This document shows positions 1-7,989 of a DNA stretch of 22,005 nucleotides, piece by piece (positions within the stretch are counted from its first letter, which is position 1; each line of letters begins with the position of its first letter). The notes beneath the pieces were generated by a model. It searched no databases, had not been told where the DNA came from, and worked only from the letters and a program-made list of their open reading frames with translations. The position numbers and the translations under genes were made by a program. This DNA comes from Marinisporobacter balticus (GTDB lineage Bacteria > Bacillota > Clostridia > Peptostreptococcales > Thermotaleaceae): the NCBI RefSeq assembly GCF_004345705.1, contig NZ_SLWV01000041.1, positions 1-22,005 on the forward strand. Direction: 5' to 3'.

Positions 1-27
1 TATCTTCCACCATTCTTGTTTTTTTCT

Positions 28-92
28 ATTATACATAAAAATACCCTACAGGGTAGACTTTTTTTAATGTCTACTCTATAGGGTACATTTTA
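28..92 (-). repeat. Hairpin repeat, copy A (terminator-like)
   Basis: About 65 bp with arms taccctacagggtagac (left) and gtctactctatagggta (right) around a T-rich loop; the arms pair except for G-U wobbles. A second copy in the same orientation lies at 20641-20704 and matches at about 47 of 53 positions outside the loop, including the flanks attatacataaaaa and catttta. Read on the minus strand, the stem is followed by ATTTTTATG, so it could terminate transcription of the MATE gene that ends here. The repeat edge supplies that gene's stop codon. It could be a small dispersed element (MITE-like) or a mobile terminator. Confidence 0.6.
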
Positions 93-1274
93 GATAGATA
101 TTAAGAAGGCTTTTTTTATTTCTTTAAGCGCAGTAAAATAACCTGATAGCAAGATATTCATGCCACAGATAATAAAAGAATAACTAAATATTTTTAATGC
201 TTTTTTTGAAAGATGATAAACTATTATGTTAGAAGGAGCGATAAACATAGTCACCAAAGAGTCAGTGAAAAATTGACATATACATAAAAATAAGCAAGAG
301 AATAAAAGTGTTGTTTTAAAGGACAAGCTTAAAAGCTTTTTGATGCGTGTAAAGTCTCTTTTTCCATAGTAAAAGCTGACTAAAGGCTGCATTCCTTGAT
401 TGATCCCTACCATTGTCATAATGACTAGATTATTCACATACATAATCACCCCAAAAGCAGCGATACCATCATCCCCAATATGCTTTAAAATCATATAGTT
501 AAATAAGTAGACAGTAACACCAGTAGAAAGTTCTGTTAAAGCATCAGGAAAACCGATTAAAAATATACTTTTTAGGGTAGAAAAACGAAGCTTTGGTTTT
601 GTAAATTTTAACTTTGATTTTCCAAAAATAAAATGAAATAAAAATGCTAAACATGAAATAAGCTGAGAAAGACCTGTTGCGAAAGCAGCTCCTTTTACCC
701 CGTAGTTTAAAAGTATTACAAATATATAATCAAATATAATATTTATAAAAGCTGCTAGGCTTACAAAAACAATTGCAAAAAAAGGAAATCCATCGGCTTT
801 GACTAAGACTTCTAATGAATAGGCTATTATAAAAAAAGGACTAAAAATAATAATGAATCTAAGATAATCCTTAACATAGATGAATGTTTCCTGACTAGCA
901 CCTAAGAATAAAGCAAAATCTTCTAAATATACTAATGACAATATACTAATGATCAGGCCTAGAAATGAAAGGATGATGATATTCAAAGTAAATATTTCAT
1001 TGCTTTTTTTCTCTTCTCCACGACCCAAAGAAAAAGAGATTAGCGTAGAAGCGCCTATGGATAGGATCAAAGAAATTGCGAAGATCATATTGATAAAAGG
1101 CATTGCAATATTAACGGATGCTAGCGCAATAGGCCCAACACCTTTTCCTACAAACATACCATCAACCATTGTATATATGGAAAAAACCCACATAGCACTA
1201 ATAGAGGGGATGAGATATTCTAAAAATTCTTTTGTTAAAGGATTGAAATGACTTGTTTTTTTAATTGTTTCCAT
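90..1274 (-). CDS. MATE family multidrug efflux transporter, C-terminally truncated
   Basis: A 394-residue polytopic membrane protein of the MATE (MepA/NorM-like) family, which exports cationic drugs or metabolites in exchange for Na+ or H+. The N-terminal stretch with MWVFSIYTMVDGMFVGKGVG and the internal duplicate around GFPDALTELSTGVTVYLFNY are typical of the two MATE halves. Family members usually run about 440-460 residues. This one stops abruptly after GYFTALKEIKKAFLISI, where the last membrane segments should begin, and the TAA lies inside hairpin repeat A, so the 3' end was probably lost at the repeat junction. The start has a good AAGGAG site (complement of 1283-1288). It diverges from the MerR gene and has a MerR-type promoter. 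Activity is uncertain because of the missing C-terminus. Confidence 0.85.
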   Translation of the reverse strand: METIKKTSHFNPLTKEFLEYLIPSISAMWVFSIYTMVDGMFVGKGVGPIALASVNIAMPFINMIFAISLILSIGASTLISFSLGRGEEKKSNEIFTLNIIILSFLGLIISILSLVYLEDFALFLGASQETFIYVKDYLRFIIIFSPFFIIAYSLEVLVKADGFPFFAIVFVSLAAFINIIFDYIFVILLNYGVKGAAFATGLSQLISCLAFLFHFIFGKSKLKFTKPKLRFSTLKSIFLIGFPDALTELSTGVTVYLFNYMILKHIGDDGIAAFGVIMYVNNLVIMTMVGINQGMQPLVSFYYGKRDFTRIKKLLSLSFKTTLLFSCLFLCICQFFTDSLVTMFIAPSNIIVYHLSKKALKIFSYSFIICGMNILLSGYFTALKEIKKAFLISI

Positions 1275-1327
1275 AGGATAAACTCCTTTATTGTGTTAAT
1301 ATTTATAACAAGAAACCTTTATGTATG

Positions 1328-1358
1328 AGTATAAAGGTTGGTACGATACCAAGGTCAA
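1328..1358 (-). promoter_or_regulatory. MerR-type promoter and operator for the MATE gene
   Basis: On the minus strand a -35 TTGACC (complement of 1353-1358) and a -10 TATACT (complement of 1328-1333) are separated by exactly 19 bp. This is the over-long spacer characteristic of MerR-activated promoters. The spacer holds the perfect dyad ttggta-tcg-taccaa (1338-1352). A further inverted repeat, aacctttat/ataaaggtt (1314-1322 and 1331-1339), overlaps the -10 and presumed start point. The divergent MerR regulator at 1400 is the obvious ligand-sensing activator. Confidence 0.85.
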
Positions 1359-1399
1359 TAGATGAATGAATAAAAATATGAAAAAAGTAGGTAGAATTA

Positions 1400-2212
1400 A
1401 TGAAAAATGAATATACCATAGGAGAAATTTGCAAGTTATACAATGTAAGTCAGGATTCAATGAGATATTACGAAAGCAAGGGATTGATTACCCCAAGGCG
1501 TAGAGAGAATGGTTATAGGGTCTATAGTATTGAAGAAATATGGAAGTTAAATATTATCAAGGATTTAAGAAAATTAAAATTTTCAGTAAATCAGATTAAA
1601 GAATATTTAGAGGATCGGAGTATACATTCTACGCAAGCGTTAATAGATCAAGGAATTAAATTAATCTCAAAAGAGATTAAAAGTCTTGAAGATACGAACA
1701 AGAATCTAAAAAGAAAGCTAGATTTATTAAAGCAAATGAATGAAATTAAGGACTATGAAAAGATAGAAATAAAAAAGATACCGCCTAGGAAAATTATTTT
1801 AATAGAAGGAGATGTATCAAAGGATGAGGAGATCGATTTAGCTTTTAGAAAACTACAAAGTATCAATGATGAAAAAGTTTTTCTATTTGGGAACAAAGAT
1901 ATGGGGGCTTTTATATCTGATGAAGGGATGAAAAGAGGGATATATAACTTATATCAAAAAGTATTTTTCTTTGTAGAAAATATTGAAAATGATGATTATA
2001 CATGCTTGCCTGAAGGGGATTATGCTACTTTAGTATACAAAGGAGCTTATAAAAAAAGTCAAAGATTTATTCCGCAGATGCTTAAGTATATAAAAGATCA
2101 GGGTTATTTTCTTATGGGAAATCCCTTAGAAATATATAGGGTGGATATACATCAAACAGCCAAAGAAGAAGAGTTTATGACAGAAATACAAATTCCTATC
2201 CATATAGGATAA
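1400..2212 (+). CDS. MerR family transcriptional activator with effector-binding domain (BmrR-like)
   Basis: 270 residues. Residues about 4-72 form a MerR winged helix-turn-helix (YTIGEICKLYNVS, then MRYYESKGLI and GYRVYS). A coiled-coil dimerisation helix follows at about 78-115. Residues about 125-270 look like a GyrI/BmrR-type effector pocket (DYATLVYKGAY, then the IYRVDIHQT end). Such proteins bind hydrophobic cations or drugs and untwist a 19-bp-spacer promoter; that promoter type lies between this gene and the divergent MATE gene. The protein most likely switches on the efflux pump when it binds a substrate. The ribosome binding site is weak. No Cys metal-binding motif of true mercury sensors is seen. 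Confidence 0.9.
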   Translation: MKNEYTIGEICKLYNVSQDSMRYYESKGLITPRRRENGYRVYSIEEIWKLNIIKDLRKLKFSVNQIKEYLEDRSIHSTQALIDQGIKLISKEIKSLEDTNKNLKRKLDLLKQMNEIKDYEKIEIKKIPPRKIILIEGDVSKDEEIDLAFRKLQSINDEKVFLFGNKDMGAFISDEGMKRGIYNLYQKVFFFVENIENDDYTCLPEGDYATLVYKGAYKKSQRFIPQMLKYIKDQGYFLMGNPLEIYRVDIHQTAKEEEFMTEIQIPIHIG

Positions 2213-2214
2213 AT

Positions 2215-2313
2215 GATGTTGTTGTGTTTATGGAACGATCTTTAGAAGAATTTCAAAGCAGATTACCGAATGTAAATTTAGATCTTCGAGGTGACAGTGG
2301 TGTTGCAATAAGG
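2215..2313 (+). pseudogene. Remnant of IS1380-like DDE transposase
   Basis: This 99-bp stretch translates without stops to a peptide ending RLPNVNLDLRGDSGVAI. That resembles the region around the first catalytic Asp of IS1380-type transposases (RGDSGFA). No start, stop or remaining body is present. It is squeezed between the MerR stop and the deacylase stop (2314), so it marks a rearrangement junction left by an insertion sequence. The family assignment is by recollection of the motif. Confidence 0.55.
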
Positions 2314-3237
2314 TCATGCAATTTCTTCTGGATGGAATAATCCATAGGCTACAGTTTCAGAACCTGCACTTATACCAAATGTATGAACTTGATATAGTAT
2401 TATGCCTTTCCCTTCACTTACTACTGTTTGCAAAGTGTTTTTATGAATGTCTTGAATCACACCTAGCGTTTCCCCATTTTCAAATATTTCCCCAGGACTC
2501 TTTTTAGGAAACCAAAAACCTGAAAAATTTGCCAAAGGATATCTAGCGTCCTTTATATCAATTAAAGGATATTGTCGTTCTATTTTATATTTCTTTGGTA
2601 AAATACCTATTGTTGCCAAAACTCGAATCAAATCCTGTTTATATTGACTGATAACATCTTGACTTTTTCGCGTAGCTCCGCCTCGTTCAACAAGTATAGA
2701 AGGTTTTCCCAAAAAAGCAGAATAGTTATAGGCACCTGTCGTTGCGGTTGATTGTACAATGACAGAGACATCAAGGCTACTTGCCATAATTCTTGATAGA
2801 TCTATAACCTCCTCCGTTGTTTTTCCTGCATAATAAACAAAAGGCATGACTTCTTCATGGACATCTGCACCATGAAGATCTATATGATAGTCTGATAAGG
2901 AAACTAGTTCATGTTCCAAAGTATAAGCGATTTTTTCGGATATAGTCCCATTCATATTTCCAGGAAAAACTCGATTTAGATTTTTCTGATCCTCAGGTAC
3001 AACTTGTTTTGAAAATGTGTAAAACCCATAGGGATTACATATTGGAACCAAAATAATTTTACCGATAATCTCATTTTCATCAATGGAATTTATCAGTTCT
3101 AATGCTGCTACAATAGAAGTTTCCTCAGCACCGTGTATACCTGCTGTTATTAAACAAGTTTTTCCATTCCCATTACCCATTTCGAAAACATCAATTTTAG
3201 TATTAGAATGCTTTATATGCAATTGATAAGTAATCAT
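2314..3237 (-). CDS. AstE/AspA-family zinc deacylase (M14-like metallopeptidase)
   Basis: 307 residues counted from the preferred start MITYQL. GGAGG (complement of 3243-3247) sits 5 nt upstream of it, and the in-frame ATG four codons earlier overlaps that site. The family (succinylglutamate desuccinylase/aspartoacylase) hydrolyses N-acyl amino acid amide bonds with one zinc. Visible motifs are the zinc ligands GIHGAEE (H35, E38), the substrate-carboxylate motif NLNRVFPG, the third zinc ligand in YHIDLHGAD, and the LVERGG segment that carries the catalytic Glu in relatives. No signal peptide, so cytoplasmic. It is the last gene of the NikABCDE-like operon, 12 bp after the MATE gene, which suggests it trims or degrades an imported ligand. 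The 3' end abuts a transposase remnant, so a few terminal residues may have changed. Exact substrate unknown. Confidence 0.8.
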   Translation of the reverse strand: MITYQLHIKHSNTKIDVFEMGNGNGKTCLITAGIHGAEETSIVAALELINSIDENEIIGKIILVPICNPYGFYTFSKQVVPEDQKNLNRVFPGNMNGTISEKIAYTLEHELVSLSDYHIDLHGADVHEEVMPFVYYAGKTTEEVIDLSRIMASSLDVSVIVQSTATTGAYNYSAFLGKPSILVERGGATRKSQDVISQYKQDLIRVLATIGILPKKYKIERQYPLIDIKDARYPLANFSGFWFPKKSPGEIFENGETLGVIQDIHKNTLQTVVSEGKGIILYQVHTFGISAGSETVAYGLFHPEEIA

Positions 3238-3249
3238 AATAACCTCCAT

Positions 3250-4575
3250 TTAAGGTTTATTCACACTTATTTTTAAGTGCAAATAAAGTTTTGGTATATA
3301 AATTAACAAGCCTATACTTCTTATAGCATAAAACAGGAGTGAGGCTATCCACAACCCTGTATTTCCACTTGATTGGATCATCACATAACTGCAAATAATA
3401 AATCCTAGCAGCCCTAAAAATGTGGTAAGCGCAATTTCCTTAGTCTTTCCTAGTCCTGAAAAAATTCCATAATAGGATAATCCAATACCTGAAATCAACG
3501 GGAAAATTAATACAACCCACTGATAGCTAATACATATTTCATAAATCGGTTGATAATCTGTAAAGACAGTCCATAATCGAAATCCTACAAGTTGAAGTGC
3601 ACTTACAGAAATAAATGCAATCACTAAATAAGCCTTGGTAGTTATTCTTATTATTTCCTTTAAACTTTTACCACTGTCATCGGTATAGGATGTTCCAGAA
3701 AAAGTACTAGAACCATTTGCAATTCCTTCGAATAGATATGAAATAAGGAGGTTACATTGAATAATAAGACTATTAGCTGCCAATATATCCTTACCAAATG
3801 AAGACGAAAAACAAACAAACAGGTTGTTGTGAATTAATAGACAAATTGTTCTAAACATCAGATCTCTGCTCATAGACAAATAACGGAATAGTGTATTTTT
3901 ATCTAAAAAAGTATTTGCATATTGTTTAAATTTAGGAATATCATTTTTTAGAGTCAAAACACCTATAATTAGAGAGGTACATTGGCTAATTAATGTAGCT
4001 ACTGCAACCCCTTTGACCCCAGAATTTAAATTCATGACAAAAATGAAATCAAGTATAATATTTAATAAATTACCAAACACCTGAATAATAAGGCTCTGCC
4101 TTATTCTTCTTTGACCCATAAGCCAACCTAATATTACGTAGTTTATAAACACAAAGGGTATCCCTAAGACAATAATTCTATAGTAATCCGTTAACCTCTC
4201 AGTAATAACTGTTTGAGGATTAATCCACAAAATATACGTATTTAAAATTATATTGTTCATCAACAAAATGAAAACCCCACAGCAAAATGCTAAAAATGCT
4301 GGCATTATGATTGCTCTAAATACATCTTCTTTATTTTGTGAATGCTTGGCTCGTGAACTATCAGCTGTTGTACAAACTCTTAGAAATCCAAATATCCAAC
4401 ATATAGTATTTATCAAAGTAGATCCTAAAGTAATTCCAACAATATCTTCTATACTTCCCAAATGTCCTATAACAGCAGTATCTGTTGCTGATAGTAATGG
4501 TTGAGTCAGTGTAGAAAACATAAATGGGATTGTCACTTTCATATATTCTTTTACAAATTGCGATTTAAGTTTCAT
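3250..4575 (-). CDS. MATE family efflux transporter (full length)
   Basis: 441 residues from the chosen start MKLKSQFVKEYM, preceded by AGAGAGG (complement of 4582-4588). A longer in-frame start at 4638 would overlap the upstream ATPase gene and has no better site, so I reject it. The protein has about twelve hydrophobic segments and MATE features in each half (PLLSATDTAVIGHLG; LNSGVKGVAVATLISQ). It is not closely similar to the first MATE gene of the window. It lies between the ABC transporter genes and the deacylase with a 16-bp gap upstream and 12 bp downstream, so it is co-transcribed with a metal/peptide importer. This placement suggests export of a ligand or breakdown product linked to uptake, rather than general drug efflux. 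That role is inference. Confidence 0.85.
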   Translation of the reverse strand: MKLKSQFVKEYMKVTIPFMFSTLTQPLLSATDTAVIGHLGSIEDIVGITLGSTLINTICWIFGFLRVCTTADSSRAKHSQNKEDVFRAIIMPAFLAFCCGVFILLMNNIILNTYILWINPQTVITERLTDYYRIIVLGIPFVFINYVILGWLMGQRRIRQSLIIQVFGNLLNIILDFIFVMNLNSGVKGVAVATLISQCTSLIIGVLTLKNDIPKFKQYANTFLDKNTLFRYLSMSRDLMFRTICLLIHNNLFVCFSSSFGKDILAANSLIIQCNLLISYLFEGIANGSSTFSGTSYTDDSGKSLKEIIRITTKAYLVIAFISVSALQLVGFRLWTVFTDYQPIYEICISYQWVVLIFPLISGIGLSYYGIFSGLGKTKEIALTTFLGLLGFIICSYVMIQSSGNTGLWIASLLFYAIRSIGLLIYIPKLYLHLKISVNKP

Positions 4576-4591
4576 ATATTCCCTCTCTTTT

Positions 4592-5353
4592 TTAAAGAAC
4601 GGAATACAACAATTTTTTTGCATAGTTATTAGAAACATCAGATAGCTTGGATACTTTTATTTCTTCAACAAAAGTACCTTTGTATAAAAAGTTTATACGA
4701 TCACAAAAATATGTAACACTGGTCAAATCATGGGTGATAAAAATATATGTTAAATTTTTTTCAATTTGAATTTCCTTCAACAAATCCATAATTTGTACCT
4801 GCGTATGCGCATCAAGCGAACTTATAGCTTCATCAAATACAATGATCTCGGCGTGGGTAGCCAAGGCTCTAGCGATACATACTCTTTGCAGTTGTCCACC
4901 ACTTAGTTCATGGGGAAAACGATTGAGATATTCCGCAGATAGCCCAACTGCGGTTAAATAGGATATTGTGCGATTTAAAATATCATCTTTTTTATTTTCT
5001 TTTCCAGTTTTTGAAAAGGATTCGGCGATTATTTCTCGCACTGGCATTCTTGGATTAGTAGAGGATGTATAATCTTGGAAAACTACACTCACTAAACATT
5101 TTTTCTTATTCTTTTTATTTTCATATAAAGGAGCGCCATTAATGAATACATCTCCACAATCAGGTTTTAACAATCCGCAGATTACCTTTCCTAGCGTACT
5201 TTTGCCACTACCACTTTCTCCAAGAATTCCAAGACATTCACCTTTATCTAAAGAAAATGAAAGATCCTCAATTACTATTTCTCGACTTTTTTTAAAGAGT
5301 CTCTTTTCATTCTCTTTTTTATAACTTACGCTTATATTTTTAACGGAAATCAT
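4592..5353 (-). CDS. Nickel/peptide-type ABC transporter ATP-binding protein (NikE/DppF-like)
   Basis: 253 residues, the second of two ATPases that energise the importer. Walker A GESGSGKST is at residues 45-53, the signature LSGGQLQR near 150, Walker B IIVFDEAISSLD just after, and the switch histidine in ITHD. The Q-loop is present in VVFQDY. It lacks the long C-terminal oligopeptide extension of OppF, so it is closer in size to NikE. The start is one base downstream of the preceding ATPase stop, indicating translational coupling. Confidence 0.88.
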   Translation of the reverse strand: MISVKNISVSYKKENEKRLFKKSREIVIEDLSFSLDKGECLGILGESGSGKSTLGKVICGLLKPDCGDVFINGAPLYENKKNKKKCLVSVVFQDYTSSTNPRMPVREIIAESFSKTGKENKKDDILNRTISYLTAVGLSAEYLNRFPHELSGGQLQRVCIARALATHAEIIVFDEAISSLDAHTQVQIMDLLKEIQIEKNLTYIFITHDLTSVTYFCDRINFLYKGTFVEEIKVSKLSDVSNNYAKKLLYSVL

Positions 5354-5354
5354 G

Positions 5355-6176
5355 TCATATGCTCCTTTTTACGGATTCTTCATATTTCTGCGTTATCTTA
5401 TTTCGCGTCCTTATCAACTGCCTTGTATAAGGATCACTAGCATTCTTAATGATTTCATCTAATTTCCCTTGATCTACTACACATCCTTGATTCATGACTA
5501 AAACTTTATCAGCAACTGCACTTATAACACCAATATCATGAGATATAAACACAATAGATTTTCCTCTCTGATTTTTTATGCGTAAAAATTCCTGGATAAT
5601 CTCATATTGTGTTATTGCATCAATAGCAGTTGTAGGCTCATCTGCAATAATAATATCAGGATCCATCACCAAAGCTAACCCAATCATGACTCTCTGCAAC
5701 ATACCACCGCTCAATTGATGAGGATATTTCTTAAGAACTTCGTCTGGTTGCCTTATGCACATAAAATTAAGTATATCGAGTAATTTTTTTTCCATTTCAT
5801 CATCTGCCATGCTAGTGTGGGTTCTTAGAGTCTCTTTCATTTGTTTTTCGATAGAAAATAGAGGGTCAAAGCAAGCCATTGGGTGTTGCATAACCAATGT
5901 TATCTTTTGCCCCCTTAGTTTACGCAAATATTTTTGAGGTGCGCCTATAAGATTTTTACCATTATAAATAGCTTCACCACTAACGCTAAATGATGAATCT
6001 AATATTCCTATAATGGCCTTCATGGTTATACTTTTACCACTACCACTTTCTCCAAGAATACCAAGACACTCTCCTTTATTGAGGACGAAGCTAATACCTT
6101 TTACTACTTGATTTAGACCAGACTGATCCTTTACTGTAACAAAAAGGTTTTCAACCTTTAAAACTGGGGTTTTCAT
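5355..6176 (-). CDS. Nickel/peptide-type ABC transporter ATP-binding protein (NikD/DppD-like)
   Basis: 273 residues. Walker A is GESGSGKSIT, the Q-loop VMQHP, the signature LSGGMLQR, Walker B IIIADEPTTAID and the switch motif FISHD. The order of domains and the C-terminal GKLDEIIKNASDPYTRQLI segment match NikD/DppD proteins of PepT-family (peptide/opine/nickel) importers. It acts at the inner face of the membrane with the adjacent ATPase as a heterodimer. The start codon overlaps the permease stop by the usual ATGA arrangement. Confidence 0.88.
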   Translation of the reverse strand: MKTPVLKVENLFVTVKDQSGLNQVVKGISFVLNKGECLGILGESGSGKSITMKAIIGILDSSFSVSGEAIYNGKNLIGAPQKYLRKLRGQKITLVMQHPMACFDPLFSIEKQMKETLRTHTSMADDEMEKKLLDILNFMCIRQPDEVLKKYPHQLSGGMLQRVMIGLALVMDPDIIIADEPTTAIDAITQYEIIQEFLRIKNQRGKSIVFISHDIGVISAVADKVLVMNQGCVVDQGKLDEIIKNASDPYTRQLIRTRNKITQKYEESVKRSI

Positions 6177-7003
6177 TTGATCACCTCTTTTGGATCTAAA
6201 ATATCTCTCATAACATCACCTAACAAATTAAAGGCAGAGACCGTTAATAGGATTGCTACTCCAGGAGCAAACATTTGCACTGGATTTGTTGTCATAAAAT
6301 TTTTTGCTTCACTAAGCATTGCACCCCATTCTGGAGTAGGTGCTTGAACACCAAGTCCTAAAAATGATAGTGTGGATATATTAATCAATGCCCATCCAAT
6401 ATCTAATGTTGCAAGAACTACTAGATCAGAGGATATGTTAGGTATTAGATGCTTGATCAAAATATACCATCCTGATGAGCCAATACAACGAGAATAAAGT
6501 ATGTAGTCCTTTTCACGATATTGGAGCACTTTTGTTCGAATCATCCTTGCATACCATGCCCATTTAATAAAAATATTTGCAAGAATTACGTTTATTACAT
6601 TTACGCCTAGTAAAGCTATCACAGCAAAAATCATAATTTGACTTGGAAATGAAAGCATTACATCTACAATTCTCATTATTAATTCATCTATCCATCCTTT
6701 AAAATATCCAGAAAGTATCCCCATAAGACTCCCTATAAGGATTGTTCCAACCATTGTAACAATTGCCAAAAACAACGTAGGTCTTATTCCGTATATTAAT
6801 CTAGAAAGGATACATCTGCCTAAATGATCGGTTCCTAAAGGGTATTCCATGCTAAATGCTTGAAATTTCATAACTAAATTGGTTTTATAAGGATCATTAG
6901 GGGTGAAAATAGGTGCAAAAATTCCCAACATCATAACTATAAGGATAAATAAAATCAGTCCAAGCCCTTGTTTTGATTTCTTTATTCTTTCCCACATCAT
7001 CAT
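6173..7003 (-). CDS. Nickel/peptide-type ABC transporter permease (NikC/DppC-like)
   Basis: 276 residues with an N-terminal membrane segment (GLGLILFILIVMMLGIFAPIF), the conserved PLGTDHLGRCILSRLIYGIR motif of DppC/NikC permeases, and the cytoplasmic EAA-type loop around LSFLGLGVQAPTPEWGAML. It forms the transmembrane channel with the NikB-like protein. Three consecutive Met codons open the gene; AAGGAG (complement of 7010-7015) fits the first. The start overlaps the upstream permease stop by 4 bp. Confidence 0.88.
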   Translation of the reverse strand: MMMWERIKKSKQGLGLILFILIVMMLGIFAPIFTPNDPYKTNLVMKFQAFSMEYPLGTDHLGRCILSRLIYGIRPTLFLAIVTMVGTILIGSLMGILSGYFKGWIDELIMRIVDVMLSFPSQIMIFAVIALLGVNVINVILANIFIKWAWYARMIRTKVLQYREKDYILYSRCIGSSGWYILIKHLIPNISSDLVVLATLDIGWALINISTLSFLGLGVQAPTPEWGAMLSEAKNFMTTNPVQMFAPGVAILLTVSAFNLLGDVMRDILDPKEVIK

Positions 7004-7938
7004 GATAAGCTCCTTATTCTCGGATCAGCTAAATGTTGTAGGATGTCAAAAATCAGATTAAACAAAACAAAAAGGATACCTACAAACAAAATATATAACT
7101 GAATTATTGGATAATCTCTATTAAAAATAGACGCTATGCAGAGCTTGCCTAATCCAGGCCAAGCAAAAACATTTTCAACAACCATAGTTCCTGATATAAG
7201 TTGAGGGATACTCATACCAATTGCTACCATACATGATTGAAGAGAATTCTTTAAAATATGAAATATAGATATTCTCCAAGGATTCAAACCTCTAACCTTT
7301 GCATAAACTACATAATCCTCTTTCATATTTTCGAGCATATTGTTACGAATCAATCGGATATAGGTAGAAATATATGTCATAGCAATAGTAATTGAGGGCA
7401 TTATAATATGCCTAAATCCTCCACTACCACTTGTAGGCAATAGTTTCAAGCGATAACTGATTAACCACATAAGTAATAACCCAACTACATAAGCTGGCAT
7501 AGAGGTTGTTGCAAAAACTAAAATTCTAACAACTCGGTCAAATAAGCTGTCTTTAAAAATTGCACAAAAAAAACCTGTTGGAATGCTAACTATAATTACT
7601 ATAATTAATGAACTTAATGCCAATAATATTGTGTCTGGCAATGTTCTAGTAAATTCTCCCCACACAGTTCGAGAAGGATTGATATAACTAACACCAAAAT
7701 CAAGCCGTAGACAATTTCTCAACCATTTTAGATAACGTATAAAATAGGGATCATCTAGTCCGAGTGCTTGCGTAACTTCTTTAATAGCCTCTTCTGTTAT
7801 AATGGGTGTCTGTCTAACGCGCAAAACCACTTCAGCTGGATCTGAAGGAATCATATTTATAAATACAAAACAGATGAAAGTAACTGCAAATATAAGTAAA
7901 ATAGACACAAGTATTCTTTTTATTATATAAACTATCAT
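7000..7938 (-). CDS. Nickel/peptide-type ABC transporter permease (NikB/DppB-like)
   Basis: 312 residues from the chosen start MIVYIIKRILVS; GGAGG (complement of 7943-7947) lies just upstream, whereas the ATG five codons earlier precedes that site. The N-terminus followed by TFICFVFINMIPSDPAEV is the hallmark of DppB/NikB permeases, and the C-terminal VFAWPGLGKLCIASIFNRDYP segment is the conserved coupling region. About six membrane segments are visible. A 38-bp palindrome separates it from the substrate-binding protein gene and may lower its expression relative to that protein. Confidence 0.88.
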   Translation of the reverse strand: MIVYIIKRILVSILLIFAVTFICFVFINMIPSDPAEVVLRVRQTPIITEEAIKEVTQALGLDDPYFIRYLKWLRNCLRLDFGVSYINPSRTVWGEFTRTLPDTILLALSSLIIVIIVSIPTGFFCAIFKDSLFDRVVRILVFATTSMPAYVVGLLLMWLISYRLKLLPTSGSGGFRHIIMPSITIAMTYISTYIRLIRNNMLENMKEDYVVYAKVRGLNPWRISIFHILKNSLQSCMVAIGMSIPQLISGTMVVENVFAWPGLGKLCIASIFNRDYPIIQLYILFVGILFVLFNLIFDILQHLADPRIRSLS

Positions 7939-7951
7939 AGATCCTCCACAC

Positions 7952-7989
7952 AATACATTGGGATTCTTTTAAAAGAATCCCAATGTATT
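7952..7989 (-). repeat. 38-bp perfect palindrome between nikA-like and nikB-like genes
   Basis: The left arm aatacattgggattctttt (7952-7970) is the exact reverse complement of the right arm (7971-7989). It starts at the stop codon of the binding-protein gene and ends just before the ribosome binding site of the permease. No U-run follows on the transcribed strand, so it is more likely an mRNA-stabilising or processing hairpin that raises the binding-protein level than a full terminator. This is a common arrangement in ABC importer operons. Confidence 0.8.

Noticed and set aside
949..1251. Plus-strand open frame of 100 codons opposite the MATE gene
   Set aside because: Lies wholly inside a clear MATE coding sequence on the other strand; its Lys/Ile-rich product is an antisense shadow with no ribosome binding site.
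4576..4638. Longer N-terminus of the second MATE protein
   Set aside because: It would overlap the ATPase gene by 47 bp and precedes a better ribosome binding site at 4582-4588.
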